A DNA stretch of 64,000 nucleotides from positions 156,415,245 through 156,479,244 of the forward strand of contig OY757011.1 of the NCBI GenBank assembly GCA_963580285.1, read 5' to 3'. The position numbers were made by a program, and so were the translations under genes. Positions 23,512-34,607 of this stretch are shown piece after piece; position 1 is the first letter of the stretch, and each line of letters begins with the position of its first letter. The notes under the pieces were generated by a model. It saw only the letters and a program-made list of their open reading frames with translations. It did no database searches and was not told the DNA's origin. Source of the stretch: Lucinisca nassula. Lineage: Eukaryota > Mollusca > Bivalvia > Lucinida > Lucinidae.

Positions 23512-23657
23512 ATCTTTTGATATATTTCAAATTTGCTAATATTCTTGTTAATGTAAAAGTTACTCACAGTTTTTCAGCCACATATCTATGTGTTATGTAT
23601 AATGTAATGTACTTTCTATGTGCTTTAATGGTTTGGCCACTAATGAGATAAAGTTAA

Positions 23658-23862
23658 CCCTTCTCTTGCTGAATATTCATTTTAGCCACACCCATCTCTG
23701 ACTTTGAACCAATCAGATTACTTGATGTCATTTATTCCTGCAAATTCATAAACTGAATGTCAAACAGTGTAGATCCTGATCAGATGGCTTCTTCAGAAGC
23801 CAACTGATCTGGATCTACACTGTTTGCAAAGATTGGGGTTGTCGTGAACAGCAAGATAAGGG
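23658..23862. mobile_element. TTAA-flanked MITE, family A
   Basis: TTAA at 23654-23657 and 23863-23866; starts CCCTTCTCTTGCTGA and ends GCAAGATAAGGG, with the standard interior and palindromic core. Confidence 0.82.
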
Positions 23863-23949
23863 TTAAAGAAGCTTTGACCAAGTGGACCCTGGTGTGAGTA
23901 GAGTAAAAATCCTAAAAATTTGGACACCTTGAGGACTTGCTGTAGTTAT

Positions 23950-24055
23950 CCTGAAACGCATATTTCTGATTAACGATCAGCTTGATATAAGTGAAATAAT
24001 CTTGAAAGGGCCGTAAAACCAAAACCAAAAAAAAAAAAAAAAACCACAAAAAAAA
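23950..24055 (+). mobile_element. SINE 3' end with poly-A, directly upstream of the exon-3 array
   Basis: GATTAACGATCAGCTTGATA, AATAATCTTGAAAGGGCCGT and an A run of about 17 followed by another A run. Same family as 4701-4930. Confidence 0.7.
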
Positions 24056-24060
24056 ACGCC

Positions 24061-27000
24061 TCTTTCTGTTATGCAAGACAACATGAACCTTTATGTTATG
24101 TGTTCTATTATTAACAGGAGAACTGGGTTTGATGTTGGGCAGCTTGGGCCTGTTCCACAGATAAAGCTGCCTGTTGTATGTCACATAATGTGGTATTTCA
24201 CTAGTATCTCTTCATGTTACACAAGAGAAGCTGAAACAACTACAGAACCTTTTGTGTTATTCTTTTTATATCAGGTGTTAGGCCTGTTCTACAGACTGAG
24301 CTGTCTACTGTATGTTATATGTTACTGGTATGTCTACCTTTTATACAAAATGAGATGTAACTAATCATACCTTTATGTTATGTGTTCTGTGATTTACAGG
24401 AGAACTGGTTTTGATGCTGGGCCTGTTCTGCAGATTGAGCTGTCTTCTATTAATTATGTACAGTAAAATTCTTATATTAAGACCACCTTTGGGAATGTTA
24501 ATCAGGAGAACTGGGTTTGATGTGAAGCCTGTTTTATCTATTGAGCTGTCTTCTGTATGTTGTCTGTTACTACTTGTATGTAATATGTTACTGGTACCTC
24601 TTCCTGTTAGACAAGACAAGATACAACAGCTACATGTTCCTTTATGTTATATGTTTTGTTATTACCAGGAGAACTGGGTTTGATGTTAGGCCTGTTCTAC
24701 AGACTGAACTGTCTACTATATGTAATATGTTACTGGTATCTCTTCCTGTTAGACAAGACTAGATACAACAGCTGCATGTTCCTTTATGTTATATGTTTTG
24801 TTATTACCAGGAGAACTGGGTTTGATGTTAGGCCTGTTCTACAGACTGAACTGTCTACTATATGTAATATGTTACTGGTACCTCTTCCTGTTAGACAAGA
24901 CAAGATACAACAGCTACATGTTCCTTTATGTTAAATGTTTTGTTATTTCCAGGAGAACTGGGTTTGATGGTAGGTCAGTTCTACAGACTGAACTGTCTAC
25001 TATATGTAGTATGTTACTGGTACGTCTTCCTGTTAGACAAGACAAGATACAACAGCTACATGTTCCTTTATATTATATGTTTTGTTATTGCCAGGAGAAC
25101 TGGGTTTGATGGTAGGTCAGTTCTACAGACTGAACTGTCTACTATATGTAATATGTTACTGGTACCTCTTCCTGTTAGACAAGACAAGATACAACAGCTA
25201 CATGTTCCTTTATATTATATGTTTTGTTATTTCCAGGAGAACTGGGTTTGATGGTAGGTCAGTTCTACAGACTGAACTGTCTACTATATTTAGTATGTTA
25301 CTGGTACCTCTTCCTGTTAGACAAGACAAGATACAACAGCTACATGTTCCTTTATATTATATGTTTTGTTATTTCCAGGATAACTGGGTTTGATGGTAGG
25401 TCAGTTCTACAGACTGAACTGTCTACTATATGTAGTATGTTACTGGTACCTCTTCCTGTTAGACAAGACAAGATACAACAGCTACATGTTCCTTTATGTT
25501 ATATGTTTTGTTATTACCAGGAGAACTGGGATTGATGGTAGGCCTGTTCTACTGACTGAGCTCTCTACTATATGTAGTATGTTACTGGTACCTCTTCCTG
25601 TTAGACAAGACAAGATACATGTTCCTTTATGTTATATGTTTTGTTATTACCAGGAGAACTGGGTTTGATGTTAGGCCTGTTCTACAGACTGAACTGTCTA
25701 CTTTATGTAATATGTTACTGGTATCTCTTCCTGTTAGACAAGACTAGATACAACAGCTGCATGTTCCTTTATGTTATATGTTTTGTTATTACCAGGAGAA
25801 CTGGGTTTGATGTTAGGCCTGTTCTACAGACTGAACTGTCTACTATAAGTAATATGTTACTGGTACCTCTTCCTGTTAGACAAGACAACAGCTACATGTT
25901 CCTTTATGTTAAATGTTATGTTATTTCCAGGAGAACTGGGTTTGATGGTAGGTCAGTTCTACAGACTGAACTGTCTACTATATGTAGTATGTTACTGGTA
26001 CGTCTTCCTGTTAGACAAGACAAGATACAACAGCTACATGTTCCTTTATATTATATGTTTTGTTATTGCCAGGAGAACTGGGTTTGATGGTAGGTCAGTT
26101 CTACAGACTGAACTGTCTACTATATGTAATATGTTACTGGTACCTCTTCCTGTTAGACAAGACAAGATACAACAGCTACATGTTCCTTTATATTATATGT
26201 TTTGTTATTTCCAGGAGAACTGGGTTTGATGGTAGGTCAGTTCTACAGACTGAACTGTCTACTATATGTAGTATGTTACTGGTACCTCTTCCTGTTAGAC
26301 AAGACAAGATACAACAGCTACATGTTCCTTTATATTATATGTTTTGTTATTTCCAGGATAACTGGGTTTGATGGTAGGTCAGTTCTACAGACTGAACTGT
26401 CTACTATATGTAGTATGTTACTGGTACCTCTTCCTGTTAGACAAGACAAGATACAACAGCTACATGTTCCTTTATGTTATATGTTTTGTTATTACCAGGA
26501 GAACTGGGATTGATGGTAGGCCTGTTCTACTGACTGAGCTCTCTACTATATGTAGTATGTTACTGGTACCTCTTCCTGTTAGACAAGACAAGATACATGT
26601 TCCTTTATGTTATATGTTTTGTTATTACCAGGAGAACTGGGTTTGATGTTAGGCCTGTTCTACAGACTGAACTGTCTACTATATGTAATATGTTACTGGT
26701 ATCTCTTCCTGTTAGACAAGACTAGATACAACAGCTGCATGTTCCTTTATGTTATATGTTTTGTTATTACCAGGAGAACTGGGTTTGATGTTAGGCCTGT
26801 TCTACAGACTGAACTGTCTACTATATGTAATATTTTACTGGTACCTCTTCCTGTTAGACAAGACAAGATACAACAGCTACATGTTCCTTTATGTTATATG
26901 TTTTGTTATTACCAGGAGAACTGGGATTGATGGTAGGCCTGTTCTACTGACTGAGCTGTCTACTATATGTAATATGTTACTGGTATCTCTTCCTGTAAGA

Positions 27001-27116
27001 CAAGACAGGCTGAACTGTCTACTATATGTAATATCTTACTGGTATCTCTTCCTGTTAGACAAGACTAGATACAACAGCTGCATGTTCCTTTATGTTATAT
27101 GTTTTGTTATTACCAG
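24061..27116 (+). repeat. Tandem array of truncated GGCX exon-3 copies in intron 2
   Basis: Each unit has about 47 nt of intron tail ending in a TTATTACCAG- or TTATTTCCAG-type acceptor, then the first 95 nt or so of exon 3 ([13 protein letters not shown].. to ..FLLDKTR). It then jumps back to intron sequence. The usual period is 142 bp. Acceptor-bearing unit starts are 24118, 24275, 24400, 24506, 24669, 24811, 24953, 25095, 25237, 25379, 25521, 25654, 25796, 25931, 26073, 26215, 26357, 26499, 26632, 26774 and 26916. A partial unit follows at about 27006, then the complete exon at 27117. The first four are diverged, the others nearly identical. No unit carries the WNNH codons or the real donor. 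Since 142 is not a multiple of 3, read-through changes frame and meets TGA (in AACTGGGTTTGA) within two units. Confidence 0.92.
24669..26631 (+). repeat. Higher-order repeat (about 980 bp, 7 units) inside the exon-3 array
   Basis: Units starting at 24953, 25095, 25237, 25379, 25521, 25654 and 25796 recur exactly 978 bp later (25931 to 26774) with the same private variants: GGATAACTGG at 25379 and 26357, GGGATTGATGG at 25521 and 26499, and a 9-bp deletion before 25654 and 26632. The 24669 and 24811 units recur at 985 bp. A seven-unit block was therefore duplicated recently as a whole. Confidence 0.9.
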
Positions 27117-27282
27117 GAGAACTGGGTTTGATGTTAGGCCTGTTCTACAGACTGAGCTGTCTACTATATGTAGTATGTTACTGGTACCTCTTCCTGTTAG
27201 ACAAGACAAGATGGAACAACCACAGCTATCTGTATGGTCTCCTGGGCTTCATGTTTCTTATCACAGATGCTAACAGATATTG
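27117..27282 (+). CDS. GGCX: GGCX coding exon 3, the only complete copy (residues 119-174)
   Basis: Acceptor TTATTACCAG ends at 27116; donor TG|GTAAAC at 27283. The exon is 166 nt, phase 1 in and phase 2 out. It encodes [19 protein letters not shown] and [11 protein letters not shown] (two hydrophobic segments), then [14 protein letters not shown] and ..LITDANRYW. This matches human residues 125-180, including His160 (here H154) in the WNNHSYLYG motif. It is the last and only full-length member of a tandem array. The preceding copies stop matching right after DKTR, lose the WNNH motif and have no matching donor. Only splicing from exon 2 to this acceptor gives an open reading frame that continues into exon 4. 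Confidence 0.95.
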
Positions 27283-27469
27283 GTAAACTCTTTAACCCTA
27301 AAAGTACCATGCACAACTGGAGCATATGACATTTTCATTTTTTTAAATATAATTTTGTGAATAAAATAAGGCTTGGAATTTCATGTCAGTCACCTACACA
27401 TCCCTCACTATCAAACAAAACAATCAGAATACTTGATAGAGTGTATTCATTCAATTCGCAAGCTGAATG

Positions 27470-27725
27470 AATGCTCGTCTGACTGGTGATCAGGAGGACA
27501 CAGGTTCAATATCTGCCGGGTTCGGCAACATTATTTCTTCGAGATTGGTCATGAAATCTTTTCTACTGTCATTCTCTTCCGCTGATTCAAGAAAGGCAGT
27601 TGTCAGTTTCTGACGAAAGAATGTGCACTGTACTGGTTAACCGCTTAAGTATAAGCCTGTCCAGGAAAAGTGTGGATAGATAAAATAGTGTTAACTGGAC
27701 CATTAAACCCCAAAACAAACAAACA
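27470..27725 (+). mobile_element. tRNA-derived SINE with (CAAA)n tail
   Basis: Head remnant CTGACTGGTGATCAGGAGGA, B-box-like GGTTCAATATCTGCC, body TCCGCTGATTCAAGAAAGGC and CTGGTTAACCGCTTAAGTAT, tail CCCCAAAACAAACAAACAG. A half-MITE (27400-27470) precedes it. Confidence 0.7.
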
Positions 27726-28641
27726 GAACCAAAGCAAGCTGAATGACATAATGTGTAGAGCCTGATTAAATGGCAAACTTGGCATCTGTGCAGTCTCAGC
27801 ACTGAAGATTTCTAGGTTATTGACTTTATATTGTGATATTCGGCATAAGTATGGCGAAGGACACAGGAGCTTGCGAGTGCATGTCCACCATATGAACGGG
27901 TGCGAATAATTTCTTAATATAAAGTCAATAACCATTTTATTATATACCCAAAACTTGAACTGTCTGTCAGAATTCAGGATTGCCTGACATAGAAATCTGA
28001 ACTTAAAATCAGATAAATATCTTTAAGTGGTTTTAAAGGGAAAATGATGCAGGTCATGAAGTATCTTCCTACATGTTGAAAAATCATGCCCAGTGGCACC
28101 AAACTTTTTTGAAAGGGAAGATGATGTTAACATTGGTGGGTGTGACGTCACTAAAAACACTGACATTTCCCAAAGCAGAATGCCATTTTTTTATGAAGTG
28201 TCTGTTTATTTCTTTCAAAATACACCTGATTTCCAGAAAGATATTTTTGAAACTCTAAACAGATTGCAGGTAGGTCATATTTGCCAGCATAAAATGCGCT
28301 TTATGCACTTTGTCACAGCCTCTATTCATTATGTTTTAAGTGTTTACAGTCAGTACCCACAACAAGATGGCTGCCCATTTTTAGTATCAAAAATGGGGAA
28401 ATTTGAAAGTAGTTGTATTATGAACAAGACTGCTTATCTACAGGCAATATGAACTTGACGGGCAATATGGAAAAATACAATACCTGCAGTTTCTATAACT
28501 AAAATTTCAAAGGCTCTTGCTGCTCAATCTAGCAGAGCAGACTGGTTTGTGTCACAAACCCAAAGATTGTTTTTCTTATGACCATAGTGACAGGGCTCAT
28601 ATTTTTATGCTTATAAATGTACAATTGAAAAACTTTGCATT
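27726..28641. other. Intron 3 sequence, nothing assigned
   Basis: A 119-codon open frame at 28093-28452 has no recognisable domain. It lacks a flanking acceptor/donor pair compatible with the GGCX reading frame, and GGCX residues 174/175 are already contiguous between exons 3 and 4. An inverted pair AATAACC..TTGACTTTATATTGTGAT / ATATAAAGTCAATAACCAT lies at 27814-27836 and 27917-27935, forming a 120-bp fold-back. Confidence 0.35.
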
Positions 28642-28645
28642 TTAA

Positions 28646-28910
28646 CCCATTTTGTACCAAATTGAATCATCCTCCTTCTGTAAAGCAGGAGTCCATTGCA
28701 AAATTTAGGGGTTGCATGTTGTGTTTTCCTTCAAAATTTATCTGGAAAATGGCTGATCTTTTTACAAACAGTGTAGGCCCTGATCAGACGCCGCATTCTG
28801 CGGTGTCTGATCTGGGCCTTCACTGTTTGCATCAGATGCCGCAGAATGTCTGATCTGGGCCTTCACTGTTTGCCAGGGTACCTGTTTTGGGGTTTCCAGT
28901 ACTAAATGGG
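28646..28910. mobile_element. TTAA-flanked MITE, family B, with duplicated core
   Basis: TTAA at 28642-28645 and 28911-28914. The GATCAGACGCCGCA..TGCGGTGTCTGATC palindrome is followed by a second half copy (GCCGCAGAATGTCTGATC). Confidence 0.8.
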
Positions 28911-28914
28911 TTAA

Positions 28915-29710
28915 TAATGTTTTTAATCATTTTTGGACTAGTTTTTCAAGGAAAAAATCCATCCTTTTGAATAGCGATGTCGGTGCGAGCGGTGGCTGGG
29001 CGGCCGCGTTCCACCTTTTGTTTAACCCTGAAAAACCCATCCATAATGCCATTTGGCGTTTTTCTTGTTCAGTAAAAGACTATAAAAAAAATGACTGGTA
29101 TAGATTAAGGAAAACCTTCAATATGACTTTTGATTCTTAAACTGACAAGCATGACATTTGCAGATGTCATTTTGAAATATTACTGCCTTATCTGAGAAGC
29201 CTTATTTTCTCTAAAAAATAATGAAAAAATAAATAATAAATAAATAAAATAAAATTGCTGTCCGCTGTCAAATTTTCTGTAGTGATTTAAGGGTTAATGA
29301 GCAAATTCAGATCAGCCTGCAGAAGAGAACAGTTTTTTTGTTTTTTTGTTATTGTTATTGGCCACTTAAGGGGATGGGTACACCTTCAGGGGAGGCAACT
29401 CCTGCAAAAGTATTTTTGTTTCCCATGTCAATAGGGATCAACTCTTAAAGAAAAGAATTTGCTTTTAGGAAGAAAGAGTAAATCCATTTTTCGGTGGGAC
29501 AGGCTTGTAGAAAAGCGACCAGGATGTCCCGAAAGTTGTCTCCCTTTGAAAATGGCAGAAAAATCTGCTAGTTGTTCCCATTCCCCTTAAAATACTATAC
29601 TCATTCAAACATCAGCACTAGGCTCAGACAAGGTGTCCTTGCAGGTTGATCTTGAAATCATCTTGTCCCTTACCAATGCCATTTTCCAGGTTTTTCTTTG
29701 CCACACTCAT
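28915..29710. other. Intron 3 sequence, AT-rich, nothing assigned
   Basis: Holds an AATAAATAAATAAAAT simple repeat at 29217-29262 and a T-rich run at 29330-29350. The segment AGCCTTATTTTCTCT near 29198 recurs at 63423, suggesting an old dispersed repeat. Confidence 0.3.
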
Positions 29711-30013
29711 TATACCCCCGCAAACGAAGTTTGAAGGGGGTATATAGGAGTCGGCTTGTCGTCTGTCGTCGTCGTCGGCTGTCGTCGTCGGTCCGTTACA
29801 AAAAACTTTAACATTGCTCATAACTTCCTTATTCTTTGACCGATTTCTTTAATATTCACACACCACATACCTTGCCACTAGTACTTAAGATTGATATACA
29901 CAAACCTGACCTTGACGTTTACGTTGACCTTCCTCAAGGTCAAATACTTGTAAAAATTTGTCTGACAACTCATGCGGGGGTATAATTGGCGCCCGTTAGG
30001 CGGCAGCTCTAGT
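29711..30013 (+). mobile_element. Small 'TATACCCCC' element
   Basis: Starts TATACCCCCGCAAACGAAG with the hairpin partner GAAGGGGGTATAT, contains GTCGTCGTCGG, and ends GCGGCAGCTCTAGT. Flanks are T on both sides (CTCAT | TGTAAAT). Same family as 46775-47066. Confidence 0.8.
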
Positions 30014-30235
30014 TGTAAATAAAAATATGCCAGACACTTGGCGTCATCTAGCTCACTTTCCGTGATGCAGGTTACAGTGTTAGGCAAAAAGTATAGATTG
30101 GTGTCACATTGTTCAGAGTTAAAGATGCTGTTAATTCACATATGGTTAAAACTTTTATTGTTTAATTTGTTATATACACCGGTATTTCTTTTAGTAGACA
30201 TACCACTAATGTCACTGGTTAACATATCATTTTAA

Positions 30236-30428
30236 CCCATTGAATGCAGGAAACCCCTAAAAGGGTATTTTGGCAAACAGTGCAGGCCCGGCGTCTAATC
30301 AGGGCCTGCACTATTTGCTAACAGAATTTTCCATCGAAAATAGAACAAAAATAGGCCTGGCAGCCCTTGACTGACAAATGGACTTGTCCAACATATACCA
30401 ATGGAAGAGTCCACTACCATATAATGGG
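30236..30428. mobile_element. MITE family B variant
   Basis: Left TTAA at 30232-30235. GCAGGCCCGGCGTCTAATC core, AATAGGCCTGGCAGCCCTTG, and a right end decayed to GGGTTGA. Same variant as 62711-62930. Confidence 0.65.
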
Positions 30429-30522
30429 TTGAAATGATTCTTTGAAGGGCATAAACTAAATGAAGATTTACCGGTAAACATCCAGAGGAGGTTTGGGTTA
30501 TGTTGTTCTGTCTTATATTTAA

Positions 30523-30745
30523 CCCATTCATTTCCAGAAACCCCTACCTTGGGTACCTTGGCAAACACTATAGGCCCAGATCAGACGCCGCAGAATGCGG
30601 CGTCTGATCAGGGCATACAGTGTTTGCAAAAAGTTAAGCCATTTCCCAAATAATTTTTTTAAGAGAACACAACCTGACACCCCTATATTTTGAAATGGAC
30701 TCCTGATATATATAAAGAGGAAGATTCCATTTGGTACAAAAAGGG
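30523..30745. mobile_element. TTAA-flanked MITE, family B
   Basis: TTAA at 30519-30522 and 30746-30749; core GATCAGACGCCGCA..TGCGGCGTCTGATC is a perfect inverted repeat. Confidence 0.85.
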
Positions 30746-31011
30746 TTAACCTTATCACTCATAAGTTTCTGAAGTGGACTCTTCCATCTTTGAATTTGAG
30801 CATGTCACGTCTTGTATATAGGGGTTTGGTCAAAATCGTTAACAGGATGGCATTAATAGCATGGCAAATGGTAATGGTAATGGACATATCATTTTTTCAT
30901 CTAAATGTAGGGTAAAAATCCCACAAAATCAGAAGCAACACCTCCAAAATGACCAAAATAGTGTCAATGTGAAAACTTAACACAAGCAACAAGCATGCAA
31001 CACAGATTTTT

Positions 31012-33305
31012 TATGCCCCCGGAATCAAAGATTCTGGGGCATATAGTTTTTAGCTCACCTGAGCCTTTAGGCTCATAGGTGAGCTTATAGTATAGCCATG
31101 GTCCGTCGTCCGTCCGTCGTCCGTCCGTCTGTCCGTCCACCATTTTCAAAGATCTTCTTCTCCTATACTGCAGGGCCAATCAAAGCCAAATTTCATATGG
31201 AGCCTCAGTGGGATGGGGGAACGAAAGTTTGTTCCCGGGGTCTGGATCACATGACCAAGATGGCCGCCATGCCCATATATGTTAAAAAGCCTTCAAAAAT
31301 CTTCTTCTCCAGAACCATAAGGCCAGTGGCCTTGAAACTTGGCATGTAGCATATGGTACTCGGGCCCATCATGGTTTGTACAAATGGTGACCCCGGGTTG
31401 ACCTTGACCTATTTTACAGCAATGTCAAATTTGCCAAAGTAGGCTTTTGCATGGGGCAAAGTGAAAATAATGGATTTATAGGAAAACCATTGAAGACAGT
31501 GTCACCAAAATTTGTAGATCAGGTAAAGTAACTGAATACATGAAGATCTAAGGTCATTAATTGGCCTTAGACCAAGGTCATTCAGGATCCATATTTCAAA
31601 CATTTTTTTCTCCAAAACTGCTGAGCCAATTTAAGTGAAATTTAATATGGAGCCTTTGTGAGTTGAACAAATGAAAAAATGCCAATACGGTCTAGATCAC
31701 ATGACCAAGATGGCCGTCACGCCTATATATATGGTAAAAAGCCTTAAAAATTCTTCTTCTCCAGAACCGTAAGGCCAATGGCCTTGAAACTTGGCATGTA
31801 GCATATGGTACTCAGGCCCATCATAGTTTGTACAAATGGTGACCCCGAGTTGACCTTGACCTATTTTACAGCAATGTCAAATTTGCCGACTTAGGCTTTT
31901 GCATGGGAAAAATTGAAAATAATGGATTTTTAGGAAACCATTGAAGACAGTGTCACCAAAATTAGTAGATAAGGTAAAGTAGCTGAATACATGAAGATCT
32001 ATGTGTAAGAAAGGTCAAGGTCATTAATTGACCTTAGACCAAGGTCACGCAGGTTCCATATTTCAAACATTTTTTCTCAGAAACTACTGAGCCAATTGAA
32101 GTGAAATTCAATATGGAGCCTTTGGGAGTTGAACAAATGAAAAGCTGCCAACATGGTCTAGATCACATGACCAAGATGGCCACCACGCCCATATATGGTA
32201 AAGAAACTTCGAAATTCTTCTTCTCAAGAACCGTAAGGCCAATGGCCTTGAAACTTGGCGTGTAGCATATGGTACTCAGGCCTATCATAATTTGTTCAAA
32301 TGGTGACCCTGGGTTGATCTTGACCTATTTTACAGTAATGTCAAATTTGCTGACTTAGGCTTTTGCATAGGAAAAAGTGAAAATAATGGATATTTAGGGA
32401 AACCATTGAAGACAGTGTCACCAAAATTTGTAGATTAGGTAAAGTAACTGAATACATGAAGATCTATGGGTAAGGAAGGTCAAGGTCATTCATTGACCAT
32501 AGACCAAGGTCACTCCGATTTCATATTTCAAAAAAAAACATTTTTTCTCAGAAACTACTGAGCCAATTTAAGTGAAATTCAATATGGAGCTTTTGTGAGT
32601 TGAACAAATGAAAAGTTGCCAGTACGGTCTAGATCACATGACCAAGATGGCCGCCACGCCCATATATGGTAAAAAGCCTTCAAAAATTTTCTTCTCCAGA
32701 ACCGTAAGGCCAATGGCTTTGAAACTTGGCATATATCATATGGTACTCGGGCTCGTCATAGTTTTTACAAATGCTGACCCTGGGTTGACCTTGACCTATT
32801 TTATGGCAGTGTCTAAATAATATGAAAAATTAAAAAAAATATGACAAATGGAATAAACCATAATGAAAGCATGGCCTTCGAACTGTCAGAAAGGTAGGAA
32901 TAGGTGGAAAGTTTTATCACATTGTTAGACATCAAAATTTTGTCCCCACAAGTTGTGTACCCCTGCTCTGAAGCTATATAGATATATAAAAACATTAAAA
33001 TGTACACCAGGACCAGGTGTCAGGTGAGCGTTTACAGGACCACTGGTCCTCTGGTTGGTCTGTCTGTCCGTCTGTTTGTCCATCGACAAAAACCTTAACA
33101 TTGGGCATAACTTTTGAATGGTAAGTGATAGGGCTTTCATATTTCACAGTGCATTCCTTGTCACAAGACCTTTCCAGTGATACCATAATTTTTGACCTCA
33201 TGACCTTGACCTTGACATTTGACCTACTTTTTAAAGTTTTAACATTGGCCATACTATTTCACATGCGCTGTCTGGGGGCATCAGTGTTTCACAAACACAT
33301 CTTGT
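31012..33305 (+). mobile_element. 'TATGCCCCCGG' element hosting a nested element
   Basis: Starts TATGCCCCCGGAATC with the pairing GATTCTGGGGCATATAG, and ends GGGGGCATCAG..AAACACATCTTGT followed by Ts. Its own body is 31012-31050 joined to 33056-33305 (GTCTGTCTGTCCGTCTGTTT, CATGACCTTGACCTTGAC). Confidence 0.78.
31051..33055 (+). mobile_element. 'GCTCACCTGAGCC' element nested at a T|T site
   Basis: The 5' hairpin pairs GCTCACCTGAGCC with GGCTCATAGGTGAGC. A GTCCGTCCG tract follows, then about four units of 400-450 bp (CCAGAACCGTAAGGCCAATG, GATCACATGACCAAGATGGC, GGGTTGACCTTGACCTATTT). The 3' hairpin AGGACCACTGGTCCT ends at CTGGT. Excision rejoins ATAGTTTT with TGGTCTGTC. Confidence 0.78.
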
Positions 33306-34607
33306 TTTTTAAAGAAAAAATAAAATGAAAAAAAAATCCTTCATTTATCCTCATCACTTAAGTTATAGTAGTCGCAGATAAGATTGACTAGGCGGAGCTA
33401 TGCAGGTGTTGTCAATATATGTCAAATTTGCTGATTCAACCAGAAGATTCGTTAGAGTGCCTTTGGCATGCTTTCTCCAAGCGGACCAAATGGCCTTGTA
33501 CGCCACAGCATTGTTTGTGTTACAGCTGAATTCACACAACCTGGCAACTTGCTTTACCTTTTTATCCCCCGACCGAATAGGTTCGGGGGATATAGCGATC
33601 AGCCTGGCGTCCGTCCGTCCGTCTGTCCGTCCCTCCGTCCGTCCGTCCGTCCGTCCGTCCGAGCGCATCCGTGGGCACATGTTGGGTAGACATAAGTTGG
33701 GTACTTGCCGTTTATTCCGTTGTTGTCCAAGAAAAGTAGCCAGTAGCCTGTTGGGTATTTAGCTGATTGTTGGGTATTTTTGAATGGGAAAATTAACACT
33801 GTAGTACCCAACAAATGTCCATCTGTAAGAACATCCGTCCGTCCGTCCGTAGACGCAACCTTGTGATGGCCATAACTCCTATACCCTTTGAGATTCATTG
33901 ATGGTTCTTGGCACAATTGTTCACAAGGCCGAGACGGCGTGTCATGCGCAAGAACCAGAACTCTGGATGCCATACTTTTTTAGTTATCTCCCCTTTTAAT
34001 AAAATAGAATGACTACTTTGTGATGGCCATAACTCCAATACCTTTTGAGGTATATTGATGGTACCTGGCACAGTTGTTCACAAGGCTGAGACGGCGTGTC
34101 ATGCACAAGAACCACAACTCTGGTTGCCATGGTTTTGGAGTTATCTCCCCTTCCAATAAAATAGAGTGACAACCTTGTGATGGCCATAACTCCTATACCC
34201 TTTGAGATTCATTGATGGTTCTTGGCACAAGTATTCACAAGGCTGAGACGGCGTGTCATGCGCAAGAACCAGAACTGTGGATGCCATACTTTGTTAGTTA
34301 TCTCCCCTTTCAATAAAATAGAATGACTACTTTGTGATGGCCATAACTCCAATACCCTTTGAGATATATTGATGATACCTGGCACAGTTTTTCGCAAGGC
34401 CGAGACGGTGTGTCATGCACAAGAACCACAACTCTGGGTGCCATGGTTTTTTAGTTATCTCCCCTTCCAATAATATAGAATCACTACCTTGTGATGGCCA
34501 CATCTCTAAGACTCTTTGAGATATATTGATGATACTTGGTACAGTTGTACATGAGGTTAAGCAGGTGTGTCCCGTGCAAGAGCCACAACTCTGGGTGCCC
34601 TGGTTTT

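Noticed and set aside
24644..27286. Many overlapping open frames of 90-174 codons rich in hydrophobic residues, which could be taken for a repetitive membrane-protein gene
   Set aside because: They are the repeated exon-3 fragment and its other frames. Frame shifts every 142 bp, each frame ends at the same TGA, and only the last copy joins the GGCX reading frame.
28093..28452. 119-codon open frame in intron 3
   Set aside because: No recognisable domain and no splice-site pair keeping the GGCX frame; exons 3 and 4 already join at a conserved split Trp codon.
33400..33762. Open frame with VRPSVRPSVRPS repeats
   Set aside because: It is the GTCCGTCCG simple tract of the satellite element read in one frame; the same tract occurs in every family of these elements.
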